From contig OZ240221.1 of NCBI GenBank assembly GCA_965197675.1, forward strand, positions 2,108,001 to 2,172,000: 64,000 nt of DNA, written 5' to 3'. Numbering within the stretch: position 1 is the first letter of the stretch; each line of letters begins with the position of its first letter. The DNA is from G965197675 sp965197675 (GTDB lineage Bacteria > Chloroflexota > Dehalococcoidia > Plut-88900). Made by a program: the position numbers and the translations under genes. Below are positions 43,841 through 53,254 of the stretch, piece after piece. Under the pieces are notes generated by a model that made no database searches, had not been told where the DNA came from, and was given only the letters and a program-made list of their open reading frames with translations.

Positions 43841-45412
43841 ATGCTGGATCTACTCATCAAAGACGGTCTCATCATCGATGGCAGTGGAAACCCTGGATTT
43901 TATGGCGCCATTGGTGTAGAAGACGATACCCTGACCGTCCTGAGGGGAGACGTCTCACACATCGAGGCCAAACGAATCCTGGATGCATCGGGCAAGCTGG
44001 TCACTCCGGGTTTCATCGACCTTCATGCCCATTCTGCTTTGATGATCCTGGCCGATCCCAAACACGAACCTAAGGTTCACCAGGGCATTACCACCGAGCT
44101 CATAGGCATCGATGGCAACTCCTACGCCCCCTTCAACACCGAGGAAGACCTGCGCCGCTACATTCAGCTCAATGCCGGGTTAGAGGGCAGCCCTCCACTG
44201 CCTGGTACTTGGTCAAGCGTCACCGAGTACCTCGCTATGTACGACGGCAATGTCTCGGTGAACATAGCCTATATAGTGGGAAATTCTCCCATTCGGATAG
44301 GTGCGCTGGGTTGGAATGATCGCCTGGCTACCGGCGGTGAACTGGAGAACATGAAGGTCATCCTTCGAGAGAGCATGGAGGAGGGAGCCTTCGGCATGTC
44401 CACGGGGTTAGACTATCCGCCGGGGAGCTACGCCAACACCGATGAAGTCGTCGAGCTTTCCAAAGAGGTGGCTCGCCTGGGTGGGATCTATCATACTCAC
44501 ATACGCTACCCAATGGGGGATATGTATCTGGATCCCATAAAGGAAGCCATCGAGATAGGAAGGCGCAGCGGCGCCCCCGTGCACATCACTCACCTGCTAG
44601 GTGACATAAGCTATCCAAGGGGAAGCCGTAACGTGCTGGACCTGGTGGAGCAGACCAGAGTAGAAGGCATTGATATCACATTTGACTGCTTCCCCTATCC
44701 TTACGGCGGCACTCGCCTGATCAACTTCCTTCCAGAGTGGACCCACGACGGCGGCCCAGAGCAAATCATGGAGATATTGCGTTCGCCGGATATCAGAGAG
44801 CGGCTTCGGGCGGAGATCACGCCCAAGTGGGGTCCCTGGGACACTGTCTGGCTTACTTACTTCAAGAAGCCTCATAACCAGCAGTACGAAGGCCGGTCCG
44901 TTGCAGAAGTCGCTGACATGCTAGGCAAATCGCCAGCAGATACCATCTGCGACCTGCTGTTGGATGAAGACTTGCAGACCTCCTACCTGGCGGGGATGAT
45001 AGAGCCCTTATCACTGACCGACTTTGTCGTCCATCCCTTGCAGATGGTGGGCAGCGATGCGCTGCTTATAGGCGACTATCCCCCTCCCATGGCCTACGGG
45101 GCCTTTCCCTTTATTCTGACCAAGTACGTCAGGGATGAAAAGTTGATGTCCCTGCCAGAGGCCATACGAAAGATGACCTCCTATGCCGCCCAGCGCCTGG
45201 GGTTACCGGACCGAGGCCTCCTCCGAGATGGCATGAAGGCAGACATAGTAGTGTTCGACATGGAATCTACGACTGCTCCCGCTACCCGTCAGAACCCCAA
45301 ACAGTTCTCCACCGGCATCGACTACGTGATCGTCAATGGCAAGATAGTGATGGATAAGGGACAACACACCGGCGTTCTACCTGGCAAGGCCCTTAAAAGA
45401 ATCAGTCATTAG
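43841..45412 (+). CDS. D-aminoacylase-type amidohydrolase
   Basis: A 523-residue N-acyl-D-amino-acid deacylase family member, starting MLDLLIKDGLIIDGSGNPG. The metal motif DLHAHSAL lies near residue 65, GMSTGLDYPPGSYANTDE near 185-205, HITHLLGD near 250, and the C-terminal IVNGKIVMDKGQHTGVLPGK is typical. The ATG at 43841 directly follows GGAGGAGGAG; a start at 43793 would add 16 residues without a ribosome site. It is only moderately similar to the two family members at 0-3.5 kb. A dimethylformamidase-like gene follows 38 bp later. Confidence 0.9.
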   Translation: MLDLLIKDGLIIDGSGNPGFYGAIGVEDDTLTVLRGDVSHIEAKRILDASGKLVTPGFIDLHAHSALMILADPKHEPKVHQGITTELIGIDGNSYAPFNTEEDLRRYIQLNAGLEGSPPLPGTWSSVTEYLAMYDGNVSVNIAYIVGNSPIRIGALGWNDRLATGGELENMKVILRESMEEGAFGMSTGLDYPPGSYANTDEVVELSKEVARLGGIYHTHIRYPMGDMYLDPIKEAIEIGRRSGAPVHITHLLGDISYPRGSRNVLDLVEQTRVEGIDITFDCFPYPYGGTRLINFLPEWTHDGGPEQIMEILRSPDIRERLRAEITPKWGPWDTVWLTYFKKPHNQQYEGRSVAEVADMLGKSPADTICDLLLDEDLQTSYLAGMIEPLSLTDFVVHPLQMVGSDALLIGDYPPPMAYGAFPFILTKYVRDEKLMSLPEAIRKMTSYAAQRLGLPDRGLLRDGMKADIVVFDMESTTAPATRQNPKQFSTGIDYVIVNGKIVMDKGQHTGVLPGKALKRISH

Positions 45413-45450
45413 TGGAATCGTCTCTAGGGTAATCTGCATATTATGGAGAG

Positions 45451-47667
45451 GTGAACTTGAGGATCGTAGGGTACACCGACCGTTTGAGCGTTCAGCCAGG
45501 GGAGACCATCAGCTTCATGGTTAGCTGTGAGCTTCCCACGTATCACGCCGACATAGTCCGACTGATTCACGGCGACATCAACCCCGATGGCCCTGGGTTC
45601 AAGGAGGAGCCAGTAGAGACTTCAGTCAGCGGGGGGTATCAAGGACGTAAGCAGACCTTATCCAAAGGATCCTACGCGGCAGTTCCTGATAATCCGGTGT
45701 TGAGATTGAATGGCAGCTTCACCATACAGACCTGGGTCTATGCAACCACCCCAGAAAAGGGTGTTCAGAGCCTGGTTGCCAAGTGGTCAGCCTCGAATGG
45801 GGCAGGGTATGACCTGTTCATAGACGAAGGTGGCCAACTGACGCTGCGGGTGGGAGATGGCAGGGGTAAGATCGGGCGAGTTAGTATCGGACAACCACTC
45901 AGGAAATCCACATGGTATTTCGTAGCTGCCAGCTACGACTCGGAGAGAGGAACGGCTTCCCTCTATCAGGAACCGGTCAATGGTTGGTCTCCCGAAGACT
46001 TCAGGATAATCACAGAGCAATCGACTGGCATCTACGGGATAGGTGAGACCTCTGGACCTTTAATGATAGGTGGACATTTCAACGGCAAGATAGACAGCCC
46101 GCGTCTTTTTGGGCGCACCCTTTCTTCGGATGAGCTGCATGCCCTCAAAATAGGAGCTTCCCCCAGGAGCTTTAGACAGTCTCTGATCGCTGCCTGGGAC
46201 TTCTCCAAAGATATATCCAGTACCAACGTTGTAGATACGTCTCCCCATCTGCTGCATGGCCAAACAGTCAACATGCCAACCCGCGCCATGACAGGCTACA
46301 ACTGGACAGGCAACGAGAATGATTTCAAACACGCCCCCAACGAATATGGCGCCATCTACTTCCATGGGGATGACCTGGATGACGCCAAGTGGAACGTGGA
46401 CTTCCAGCTAACCATTCCAGAAGAGATGAGAAGCGGAGTATACGCCGCCTGTTTAAGAGCAGAGGATGCCGAGGACTACGTGCCCTTCTTCGTCAGGCCA
46501 AAACGGGGCACAGCCACCTCCAACATAGCCTTCCTCGTCCCCACCTTGAGCTACTTGGCATACGCTAACGAGCACGTGATGGAGCATTTGGAGGAGATGG
46601 TAGCAAGCATGCCAGAGGATGCTCGATATCCGGTCCAGATCCAGGACAAATATACCATCGGACAGGGTCTTGTGAGTCTATACGACATACACACCGATAA
46701 CAGCGGTGTTTGCTATTCCTCTCGTTTGCGACCCAACCTGACCATGAGGCCAAAGTATGTGATGCAGGAGCTTTCCAGCGGCCGCGGTGCACCTCACCAA
46801 CTCAACGCGGATCTTCACCTAGTGGACTGGCTGGAGGCTAAGGGCCACCAGCACGACGTGATAACCGACGAAGACCTCCACTGGGAAGGTTTCGACTTGC
46901 TAGCATCGTACAAGGTTATCGTGACGGGCTCCCACCCCGAATACTGGACAAGGCAGATGCTGGACGCATTGGAGACCTACCTCCAGAATGGTGGACGCCT
47001 CATGTATCTCGGAGGGAATGGCTTCTACTGGGTTACCTCCATCGATCCTGAAGGTAAACACACCATTGAGGTTAGAAGATGGAGCGGCACCAAGACTTGG
47101 CAGGCTGCTCCGGGAGAGTACTATCACAGCACCACAGGAGAGTTGGGTGGGCCGTGGAGATTTCGAGGATGGGCTCCCCAGAGGCTGGTTGGTGTGGGGT
47201 TCACTTCCCAGGGCTTTGACCGAAACTCTCCGTATCGCCGTCAGACAGATAGCTTCGACCCGAGAGCCGCCTTCATATTCGAGGGCATCGGAAAAGATGA
47301 GTTGATCGGAGACTTTCCCTCCCTGGTAATGAACTATGGCGCCGGCGGCTTCGAACTGGATCGAGTGGACTACGGTTTGGGAACACCCCCTCACACTCTG
47401 CTGCTGGCTATTGCTACCGGCTTCTCTGATTCATACCAGCACGTCATAGAAGAGGTGCTGCAGTCTGATTCAAAGCAAGGCGGTTCGACGAATCCACTGG
47501 TAAAGGGAGACATGGTCTATTTTCGATACCCCAACGAAGGGGCCGTTTTCTCGGTGGGATCGATAAGCTGGTGCGGTAGCCTTTCTTACAATGGGTATGA
47601 AAACAACGTCTCTCGAATCACGGACAACGTTCTGCACAAGTTTGCCTCAGATGTCCCGCTGCCCTGA
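45451..47667 (+). CDS. N,N-dimethylformamidase large-subunit-like protein with LamG domain
   Basis: A 738-residue protein resembling the large subunit of N,N-dimethylformamidase. N-terminal RIVGYTDRLSVQPGETISFMVS is a beta strand region; a LamG/concanavalin-type domain spans about residues 75-235 (SFTIQTWVYATTPEKG, SDELHALKIG). The C-terminal half has YASSRLRP-like CYSSRLRPNL, LHLVDWLEAKGHQHDVITDEDLH, GSHPEYWTRQMLDALE and GRLMYLGGNGFYW. It would hydrolyse a small amide to acid plus amine. GTG at 45451 and TTG at 45457 both follow GGAGAG closely; TTG has better spacing. No small subunit gene is seen. Confidence 0.85.
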   Translation: MNLRIVGYTDRLSVQPGETISFMVSCELPTYHADIVRLIHGDINPDGPGFKEEPVETSVSGGYQGRKQTLSKGSYAAVPDNPVLRLNGSFTIQTWVYATTPEKGVQSLVAKWSASNGAGYDLFIDEGGQLTLRVGDGRGKIGRVSIGQPLRKSTWYFVAASYDSERGTASLYQEPVNGWSPEDFRIITEQSTGIYGIGETSGPLMIGGHFNGKIDSPRLFGRTLSSDELHALKIGASPRSFRQSLIAAWDFSKDISSTNVVDTSPHLLHGQTVNMPTRAMTGYNWTGNENDFKHAPNEYGAIYFHGDDLDDAKWNVDFQLTIPEEMRSGVYAACLRAEDAEDYVPFFVRPKRGTATSNIAFLVPTLSYLAYANEHVMEHLEEMVASMPEDARYPVQIQDKYTIGQGLVSLYDIHTDNSGVCYSSRLRPNLTMRPKYVMQELSSGRGAPHQLNADLHLVDWLEAKGHQHDVITDEDLHWEGFDLLASYKVIVTGSHPEYWTRQMLDALETYLQNGGRLMYLGGNGFYWVTSIDPEGKHTIEVRRWSGTKTWQAAPGEYYHSTTGELGGPWRFRGWAPQRLVGVGFTSQGFDRNSPYRRQTDSFDPRAAFIFEGIGKDELIGDFPSLVMNYGAGGFELDRVDYGLGTPPHTLLLAIATGFSDSYQHVIEEVLQSDSKQGGSTNPLVKGDMVYFRYPNEGAVFSVGSISWCGSLSYNGYENNVSRITDNVLHKFASDVPLP

Positions 47668-47679
47668 TCATTCGACTTA

Positions 47680-48441
47680 TTATTGGGCTACGTAGCCGCC
47701 GTCAACGGTCATGGTGTGGCCTGTAACGAAGGAGGCGGCATCCGAGCACAACCACACTACGGCCTCGGCGATCTCTTCGGGCTTCCCTATACGGCCTATC
47801 GGATGCAGACCAACCGTAGTCTCCTCCAAACCTGGAATTGATTGGACGTACTCCTGCACCATTGGCGTGTCTATGTAGCCGGGACAGACAGCATTGACTC
47901 GTATATTGTCTCTGGCATACTCGATGGCGGCCGTCTTAGTCAGACCGGCTACTCCGTGTTTACTGGCATCGTATGCCGAGTTGCCCGCTACCGCCACCAA
48001 CCCTTCGATGGATGCAGTGTTGATTATCGCTCCTCCGCCCTGTTTAAGCATCTGGGGCAATTCATACTTCATGCACAGCCAGACGCCCTTGAGATTGATG
48101 GCGATTACTCGGTTCCACTCCTCCTCGGGGTAGTCGGCGACTTGTGTTACAGGTCCTGCAATGCCAGCGTTGTTATGGGCACAATCCAGGCGTCCATAGG
48201 TCTGCACTGCCTGATCAACGAGCCGTTCTACATCCTTCGCTTCAGTTACATCTGCTTTCACAAAGAGAGCTTTACCGCCTGTGCCCTCGATCATTCGCAC
48301 CGTCTCTTGACCACCATCTTCCGCCACGTCCGAGACTACAACACTGGCTCCCTCTCTCGCAAAAGCCAGGGCCGTAGCTCGTCCAATCCCAGAGCTACTC
48401 CCTGTCACCAATGCAACTCTTCCTTCAAACCTACCAGCCAT
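47680..48441 (-). CDS. Short-chain dehydrogenase/reductase
   Basis: A 253-residue classical SDR: TGSSSGIGRATALAFA, SDVAEDGG, NNAGIAGP, NTASIEG and YDASK carry the cofactor and catalytic residues; VTGHTMTVDGGYVA ends it. Two starts compete: GTG at 48450 with no room for a ribosome site, and ATG at 48441 eight bases after AGGAGG, which is chosen. It is convergent with the dimethylformamidase-like gene (12 bp gap). Confidence 0.92.
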   Translation of the reverse strand: MAGRFEGRVALVTGSSSGIGRATALAFAREGASVVVSDVAEDGGQETVRMIEGTGGKALFVKADVTEAKDVERLVDQAVQTYGRLDCAHNNAGIAGPVTQVADYPEEEWNRVIAINLKGVWLCMKYELPQMLKQGGGAIINTASIEGLVAVAGNSAYDASKHGVAGLTKTAAIEYARDNIRVNAVCPGYIDTPMVQEYVQSIPGLEETTVGLHPIGRIGKPEEIAEAVVWLCSDAASFVTGHTMTVDGGYVAQ

Positions 48442-48460
48442 GCCAGCCACCTCCTATGAA

Positions 48461-48487
48461 GTAGGCGATAGCCGAGCTATCGCCTAC
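48461..48487 (-). terminator. Hairpin after rnpB
   Basis: GTAGGCGATAGC and its complement form a 12-bp perfect stem around CGA, just beyond the 3' end of rnpB and before the SDR ribosome site. On the minus strand it would end rnpB transcription; the T-run is weak. Confidence 0.65.
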
Positions 48488-48490
48488 TCA

Positions 48491-48892
48491 GGGCAAGGAG
48501 ACCTGTAAGCCGAGTTCTGTACCCAATGACCGTGCAGTTTACACCCAAGGCTTCGTCCTGCACAATCGAAGGGTGGTGACCATCCATCTAGGCCCGCTGT
48601 TACCAACGGACTCATGCGGCCAACCCGAGGACGAGTCGGGCGCTCAAAGTCCTCCTATTAGGCCTTGCTTCGAATGGGGTTTGCCCAGCCAGCCGGTCTC
48701 CCGACTACTGGTGAGCTCTTACCTCACCATTTCACCCTTACCTCGATATCCGAGGCGGTATGTTTCTGTGGCACTTTCCGTAGGGTCGCCCCTCCTGGGA
48801 GTTACCCAGCATCCTGCCCGATGAAGCTCGGACTTTCCTCTCCACTCTTCTCAAAAAGAAAAGTGAAGCGGCCACCCGGTCTCCTTGCTCCC
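48491..48892 (-). ncRNA. rnpB: RNase P RNA, bacterial type A
   Basis: The minus strand contains the conserved core GAGGAAAGTCCGAGCTTC near the 5' end, then GGGCAGGATGCTGGGTAA, CGACCCTACGGAAAGTGCC, ACAGAAACATACCGCC and, near the 3' end, ACAGAACTCGGCTTAC. The ends pair as helix P1 (GCAAGGAGACC with GGTCTCCTTGC). Length about 400 nt and the layout fit type A. It processes tRNA precursors. A promoter sits immediately upstream and a hairpin follows. Confidence 0.96.
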
Positions 48893-48897
48893 GTTCT

Positions 48898-48927
48898 AGC
48901 GTACCTTATGCGTTCGACACAGGTCAA
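48898..48927 (-). promoter_or_regulatory. Promoter of rnpB
   Basis: On the minus strand TTGACC (48922-48927), 18-bp spacer, TACGCT (48898-48903). The RNA 5' end falls six to seven bases downstream, as expected. Confidence 0.7.
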
Positions 48928-49103
48928 CTTTGCGGATTGCTTCATAGTTAAGGTTACTGAAAAGGGTGTCGTTGCTTCAAAAGTCGCGTTACCTGCCTGC
49001 AACGGGCAGGCCGAGGGGGAACATAAGGAGAAGCAGCGTTGATACCGCAGGTGGCCCTAATGTTTTTCATGGCGAAACCTGTTCTGCCACTCGAACAGCG
49101 TAT

Positions 49104-50513
49104 TTACTGCGAAGCTATGGTAGGGATTTTATCGATCCACGGCATAGCGCTCTCAAAAGCGGCGCAGGCTTTTAGCACTGTGAGTTCATCGCCCCATTTG
49201 CCAACTATCTGAAGGCCGACAGGCAACCCATCTGAGGCAAAGCCACAGGGAATGCTTGCGGCGGGCAGGCCTGTAATGTTACTCAGAAGAGTGAGAGAGA
49301 TAGTATCTCGCTCGTCATCTACTTCCTGATCACCGATCTTAACCGTGTGGCCCTCGTTGGCAAAGGCAGCCACAGGATTGGTCGGAAGAACTAGCAAATC
49401 GTATTCCTCGAAGAAGTCTGCCATCCTGGAGCGAAGCCTGAACATCTCTCGCAACGCATTGGAATAGTCGGCGGCCGTAGTTTCCCTACCACTCTCCAGA
49501 CGTTGTCTCAACCGAGACATCAGCTGGTCGGCATGAGTCTCGAGGAGATGTCCTCTAGCCGCCAGTTGGTCCCCACTGAAAATCGTTCCCCACGTACTCA
49601 GGGGATCCTCCATGACCAAGTCGGCAGTCTCCACCCTGCATCCCAGGCTCTCGAAGACCCGACATCCCGCCTCTGTAATAGATTGCACCTCCGGGTCTAC
49701 TAGAGCGAAGCCCAGATTTGGACTCCATGCTACTTTGAGTTTCGGGAGCGGGTCATCCAGGGCATCCAGAAAGCCTGGAGGTTTCTCTCGCATGCTCATA
49801 GGGTCTCTTCTATCGTGGCCTGCTGTGACATCGAGCATGAGGGCGGCATCGCGGACCGTTCGGGTTATGGGCCCCGAATCCACCATCAAAATCATGTCAA
49901 CGAGGCTTGGGTAAGTCGGTATTCTTCCATGGGTGGGCTTTATACCGAAAACACCACAGAAACCGGCAGGAATGCGGATAGAGCCACCAAAGTCGCTCCC
50001 GGTAGCGATGGAGGTCAATCCCGAAGAGACGGCTGCTGCAGAGCCTCCACTGGACCCTCCCGGCGTGCGATCCGTATTCCACGGATTGTGGTACTCGATC
50101 CTATATGTCTTACCTGAACAGGCGAATTCCGGTGTGTTGGTCTTGCCCAGAATTATCGTTCCAGCCTCACGCAGTCTCTCTACGATTATCGAGTCTTCTT
50201 CAGGCACGAAATCCTTGTAGATTTGCGATCCCATTGTGGTTCTAATGCCCTTCGTGTATTCGGTATCCTTTACGGCAATGGGCACACCATGGAGGGGTGG
50301 TAGATCGGTCTCGGTAGCGATGGCTTTCTCGGCGGCGACCGCCGCTGACCTGGCCTCGGACTCGGTTACTGTGAGATAGGCGTTCAGCTTGGGGTTCAGA
50401 GCAGCGATCCGCTCCAAATAGAGGTCTACCAACTCGACAGGCGACACCTCTTTTTTCCTTATACGCTGAGCTACTTCGTAGGCGGGACTGAAAGCTAAAG
50501 AGGCATCAAGCAT
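49104..50513 (-). CDS. Amidase (amidase signature family)
   Basis: A 469-residue Ser-Ser-Lys amidase. The catalytic Lys is in GVPIAVKDTEY near residue 78, the Ser-rich signature is TPGGSSGGSAAAVSSGL near 150, and the second Ser lies in IATGSDFGGSIRIPAGFCG near 175. C-terminal LPAASIPCGFASDGLPVGLQIVG is typical. It hydrolyses an amide to acid and ammonia. ATG at 50513 follows GGAGGTGGTCT. The family includes GatA; the absence of gatB/gatC context argues for a catabolic amidase. Confidence 0.93.
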   Translation of the reverse strand: MLDASLAFSPAYEVAQRIRKKEVSPVELVDLYLERIAALNPKLNAYLTVTESEARSAAVAAEKAIATETDLPPLHGVPIAVKDTEYTKGIRTTMGSQIYKDFVPEEDSIIVERLREAGTIILGKTNTPEFACSGKTYRIEYHNPWNTDRTPGGSSGGSAAAVSSGLTSIATGSDFGGSIRIPAGFCGVFGIKPTHGRIPTYPSLVDMILMVDSGPITRTVRDAALMLDVTAGHDRRDPMSMREKPPGFLDALDDPLPKLKVAWSPNLGFALVDPEVQSITEAGCRVFESLGCRVETADLVMEDPLSTWGTIFSGDQLAARGHLLETHADQLMSRLRQRLESGRETTAADYSNALREMFRLRSRMADFFEEYDLLVLPTNPVAAFANEGHTVKIGDQEVDDERDTISLTLLSNITGLPAASIPCGFASDGLPVGLQIVGKWGDELTVLKACAAFESAMPWIDKIPTIASQ

Positions 50514-50734
50514 AGACCACCTCCACAATATATAGGAGAGATGATACTCTTGGATGGATAACCCTGCAAACCTTCGTGCTCACCTGCTTCACAGCCGCCA
50601 GGCAGGTCAAGCTGCTCTTGAAAGGAGATTTGGGTGGCTGCCAGCCCCTGGGCCCAATCGGGTGCCTTAGCTAGCTCTATGGATTCGATGTGAGATTGGC
50701 CATCTTCCCCAGTATATAGTCGATAAGTTCCCAT
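50495..50734 (-). pseudogene. Truncated cupin, duplicate of 62863-63204
   Basis: The first 40 codons (MGTYRLYTGEDGQSHIES through ATQISFQEQ) match the intact cupin at 62863. After 50611 the homology ends and the frame runs into unrelated sequence overlapping the amidase start. It is part of an inverted duplication with ORF 50877-51176. Confidence 0.75.
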
Positions 50735-51177
50735 CGTTATTACTCCAGCTCGTATAAGTGCCTAGTTTGGGGCTAGTATAACCTAGGATGATGCTTGTGT
50801 GGCTATAATAGGACGTCGATCATTATTGTAACTCTCCTCTTCAAACGAGCGGAGAGAGATTCTTGGAGGTATAGTCATGTTCCTAATAAGGAGAATATGT
50901 GTAGCTAAGCCTTGGAGGGAAGGAGAAGTTGCAGATCTGGCATACAGGTTGGCGAAGGCTTATGAAAAAGCTGGTCGCTCCGAGTGTCGAGTTTATACCA
51001 GCGGTTCTGGCACACCGGGACCCGCCCGTCACGTTTATATAGACTGGGTTACTGAGAAGATTGAGTCAACGATAGAAGCTAACATCCCTCAGGAAGTGAA
51101 TGAGGTCTGGGAGCAGCTAGAACCGTTGCTGGAAGAATATCCAATAGAGTTTTACCAGATAGTTAAACCGGAGTAGA
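50611..51177 (+). repeat. Inverted duplication, left copy
   Basis: About 567 bp nearly identical to the reverse complement of 62420-62986. It contains the 5' part of the cupin, the divergent spacer with the AACTCTCCTCTTCAAACG stretch, and the whole 99-residue gene. Homology ends exactly at the 99-residue gene's stop codon. Confidence 0.9.
50877..51176 (+). CDS. Small dimeric alpha/beta-barrel-like protein, copy 1
   Basis: A 99-residue protein (MFLIRRICVAKPWREGEV start). The length, an N-terminal beta strand, the AKAYEKAGRSECRVYTSGSG segment and a C-terminal helix-rich LLEEYPIEFYQIVKPE suggest an ABM/NIPSNAP-like fold, but the family is not certain. GGAGGTATAGTC precedes the ATG. A second copy, over 90 percent identical by eye, is at 62421-62720. 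Confidence 0.75.
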   Translation: MFLIRRICVAKPWREGEVADLAYRLAKAYEKAGRSECRVYTSGSGTPGPARHVYIDWVTEKIESTIEANIPQEVNEVWEQLEPLLEEYPIEFYQIVKPE

Positions 51178-51425
51178 GGTCAGAACCACGAATTAGTCAG
51201 GATGACCTCGTAAATTCGTGCCAACCCGCGAATTAACTGATATTTGTACTCGGAGTGTCACAGATGCACGTTGTTTTCCAGGCATAAAAGCATGGGATGA
51301 TTGAGAGACTAACAGACGCATGGTCAACATTGAGGAGTGAACAGGTACAAAACAGGTTCGATAAGGGTGAGGCAATGATAAAACTCAATTTAATCTGGCA
51401 AAAAATATAATAGAGGGAGGCACAT

Positions 51426-52202
51426 ATGAAGCTACAGGGCATGTCTGCTCTTGTAACCGGAGCCAGTGGTGGTATCGGATGGGCGATTTCGAAGGCTATC
51501 GCTGCCGAGGGAGGGAAGGTGGCCCTGACCGGCAGGAGCGTATCTAACTTGGAGGCGGCTCAGAATGACATAAAGAGCATAGGAGGAGATAGCGAAATAT
51601 TCGTTGCCGACCTTCTGGATGAAAGACAGGTCGACAAGCTTGTATCCGATGTGAAGTCGGTCTTCGGAGACATAGATATCCTAGTAAACAATGCTGGGGT
51701 ATTCCACCTCGGTGGCAAACACGTGGAGGGTCTTTTGTGGGAGATACCTCGGGATGAGTTTGACGAGGTTTTCCGGGTGAAGTTCTGGCCCGCCTATCTG
51801 CTCTGTCGCGCATTCATACCTGGCATGATAAAGAAGGGGCGGGGGAAGATAGTCAACATCACTGGAACCTTTGACACAGGCGGACCTCGTATGTCCCACT
51901 ACTATCTGGGCACACTGGCCTTGGAGCACCTCACCATCAATCTGGCCGAGGAGCTTAAGCCCTATAATGTTCAGGTTAACTCAGTGAACCCGGGTTTTGT
52001 ATCGAGCGAGGCAATCAAGAAGATAAACCCTAAAGTGGCACCCTCTGCACAGACCCCGGAGGAACTTGCCCACTTTACCCTGTTCTTCATGACCAAAGAG
52101 TCAGATAACATTACAGGTTCTTCCACCACTATCCAAACAGCGTATTCAGCAGCTCAGTCGGCGGCTCGATGGGCTCAACGAAGATCTTCTATGTTTCGAT
52201 AG
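51426..52202 (+). CDS. Short-chain dehydrogenase/reductase lacking the catalytic Lys
   Basis: A 258-residue SDR-fold protein. The cofactor motif TGASGGIGWAISKA and NNAGVFHLGG are intact. The active-site stretch reads NITGTF, then MSHYYLGTLALEHL: aligned with the usual SxYxxSK, the Tyr is kept but the Lys is Thr, and the Ser is Thr/Gly. This makes ordinary dehydrogenase chemistry doubtful. AGAGGGAGGCACAT precedes the ATG. The aldo/keto reductase follows. Confidence 0.88.
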   Translation: MKLQGMSALVTGASGGIGWAISKAIAAEGGKVALTGRSVSNLEAAQNDIKSIGGDSEIFVADLLDERQVDKLVSDVKSVFGDIDILVNNAGVFHLGGKHVEGLLWEIPRDEFDEVFRVKFWPAYLLCRAFIPGMIKKGRGKIVNITGTFDTGGPRMSHYYLGTLALEHLTINLAEELKPYNVQVNSVNPGFVSSEAIKKINPKVAPSAQTPEELAHFTLFFMTKESDNITGSSTTIQTAYSAAQSAARWAQRRSSMFR

Positions 52203-52255
52203 AGACCTTCAGTGAATTACCCTATAGGCAGATTGGTCGACCACAAGGACATGAC

Positions 52256-53161
52256 ATGGAAATGAAGACGTTAGGTAGGACTGGGTTGGAGATAAGTCGG
52301 CTTGGACTCGGTTGTTCTTGGATAGGGTTCAAATTGTCTCTGAAAGATTTAGAGCAGGTCGGCAACGTCTTGAATACAGGATTGGACGCTGGAATAAACT
52401 TTCTGGATACCTCACCCTGCTATAACGACAGCGAGGAGTTGATTGGCCGTACCATAGCTCACAGACGAGACGAATATATCTTAGCTACCAAATGCGGCCA
52501 TGCAGTCAAGGGTTACCAAGGCACGGACTGGACGGCCAACCTAGTCACGCACAGCATCGATCGCAGCCTGAAGGACATGAAAACTGATTACCTGGACATA
52601 GTCCAACTCCATTCGTGTGGATTGGATGTTCTTGAGAAGGGCGAGGTCACCGAAGCGCTACTTGATGCTCAGAAGACTGGTAAGACACGATTCGTCGGCT
52701 ACAGCGGTGACAACGAGCCGGCCAAATGGGCGATCGATAGCGGTATCTTCGATACTCTCCAGACCAGCTATAACGTGACCGATCAGCGTGCTCGCACCGA
52801 GTTGTTCGAAGCGGCAAAGGCACAGAACATGGGAATAATCGCCAAACGACCCATAGCCAATGGGGTCTGGGGTGCGACTACCAGTCCATCTGTGGAGGCT
52901 GACGAGTATTTCCGCCGTTACAAGATCATGGCTGGGAAGGGAGCTATACCCGGGGCGCCTGACGATCCGCTTCTGCTCGCCCTGGGGTTTGTCTTCAGTC
53001 ATTCGGCGATAGATACTATCATAGTAGGTACCCACAACCCGTCCCACATGCGGTCTAACTTGGAAAGCGTGAGCAATAATTTGCCGATATCTGATGCAGC
53101 CATCGAAGAGCTCAAACGGCGATTCGACGAACTCGACGAAGGTTGGACACAAGACACTTGA
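52256..53161 (+). CDS. Aldo/keto reductase
   Basis: A 301-residue NADPH-dependent TIM-barrel reductase. NFLDTSPCYNDSEELIG carries the Asp and Tyr, LATKCGH the Lys and DIVQLHSCG the His of the catalytic tetrad; the C-terminal IVGTHNPSHMRSNLES binds the cofactor. The ATG at 52256 (MEMKTLGRTGLEISRLG) is chosen; a frame from 52169 would overlap the SDR gene. Confidence 0.92.
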   Translation: MEMKTLGRTGLEISRLGLGCSWIGFKLSLKDLEQVGNVLNTGLDAGINFLDTSPCYNDSEELIGRTIAHRRDEYILATKCGHAVKGYQGTDWTANLVTHSIDRSLKDMKTDYLDIVQLHSCGLDVLEKGEVTEALLDAQKTGKTRFVGYSGDNEPAKWAIDSGIFDTLQTSYNVTDQRARTELFEAAKAQNMGIIAKRPIANGVWGATTSPSVEADEYFRRYKIMAGKGAIPGAPDDPLLLALGFVFSHSAIDTIIVGTHNPSHMRSNLESVSNNLPISDAAIEELKRRFDELDEGWTQDT

Positions 53162-53254
53162 TTACCTACGAGCCATAGAGAAGAGAGGTTGTCTCAGGCA
53201 ATCTCTCCACAAAGATGGTCGATTCTCATCGTATGATCCCTTCTCGTTTTCTGT

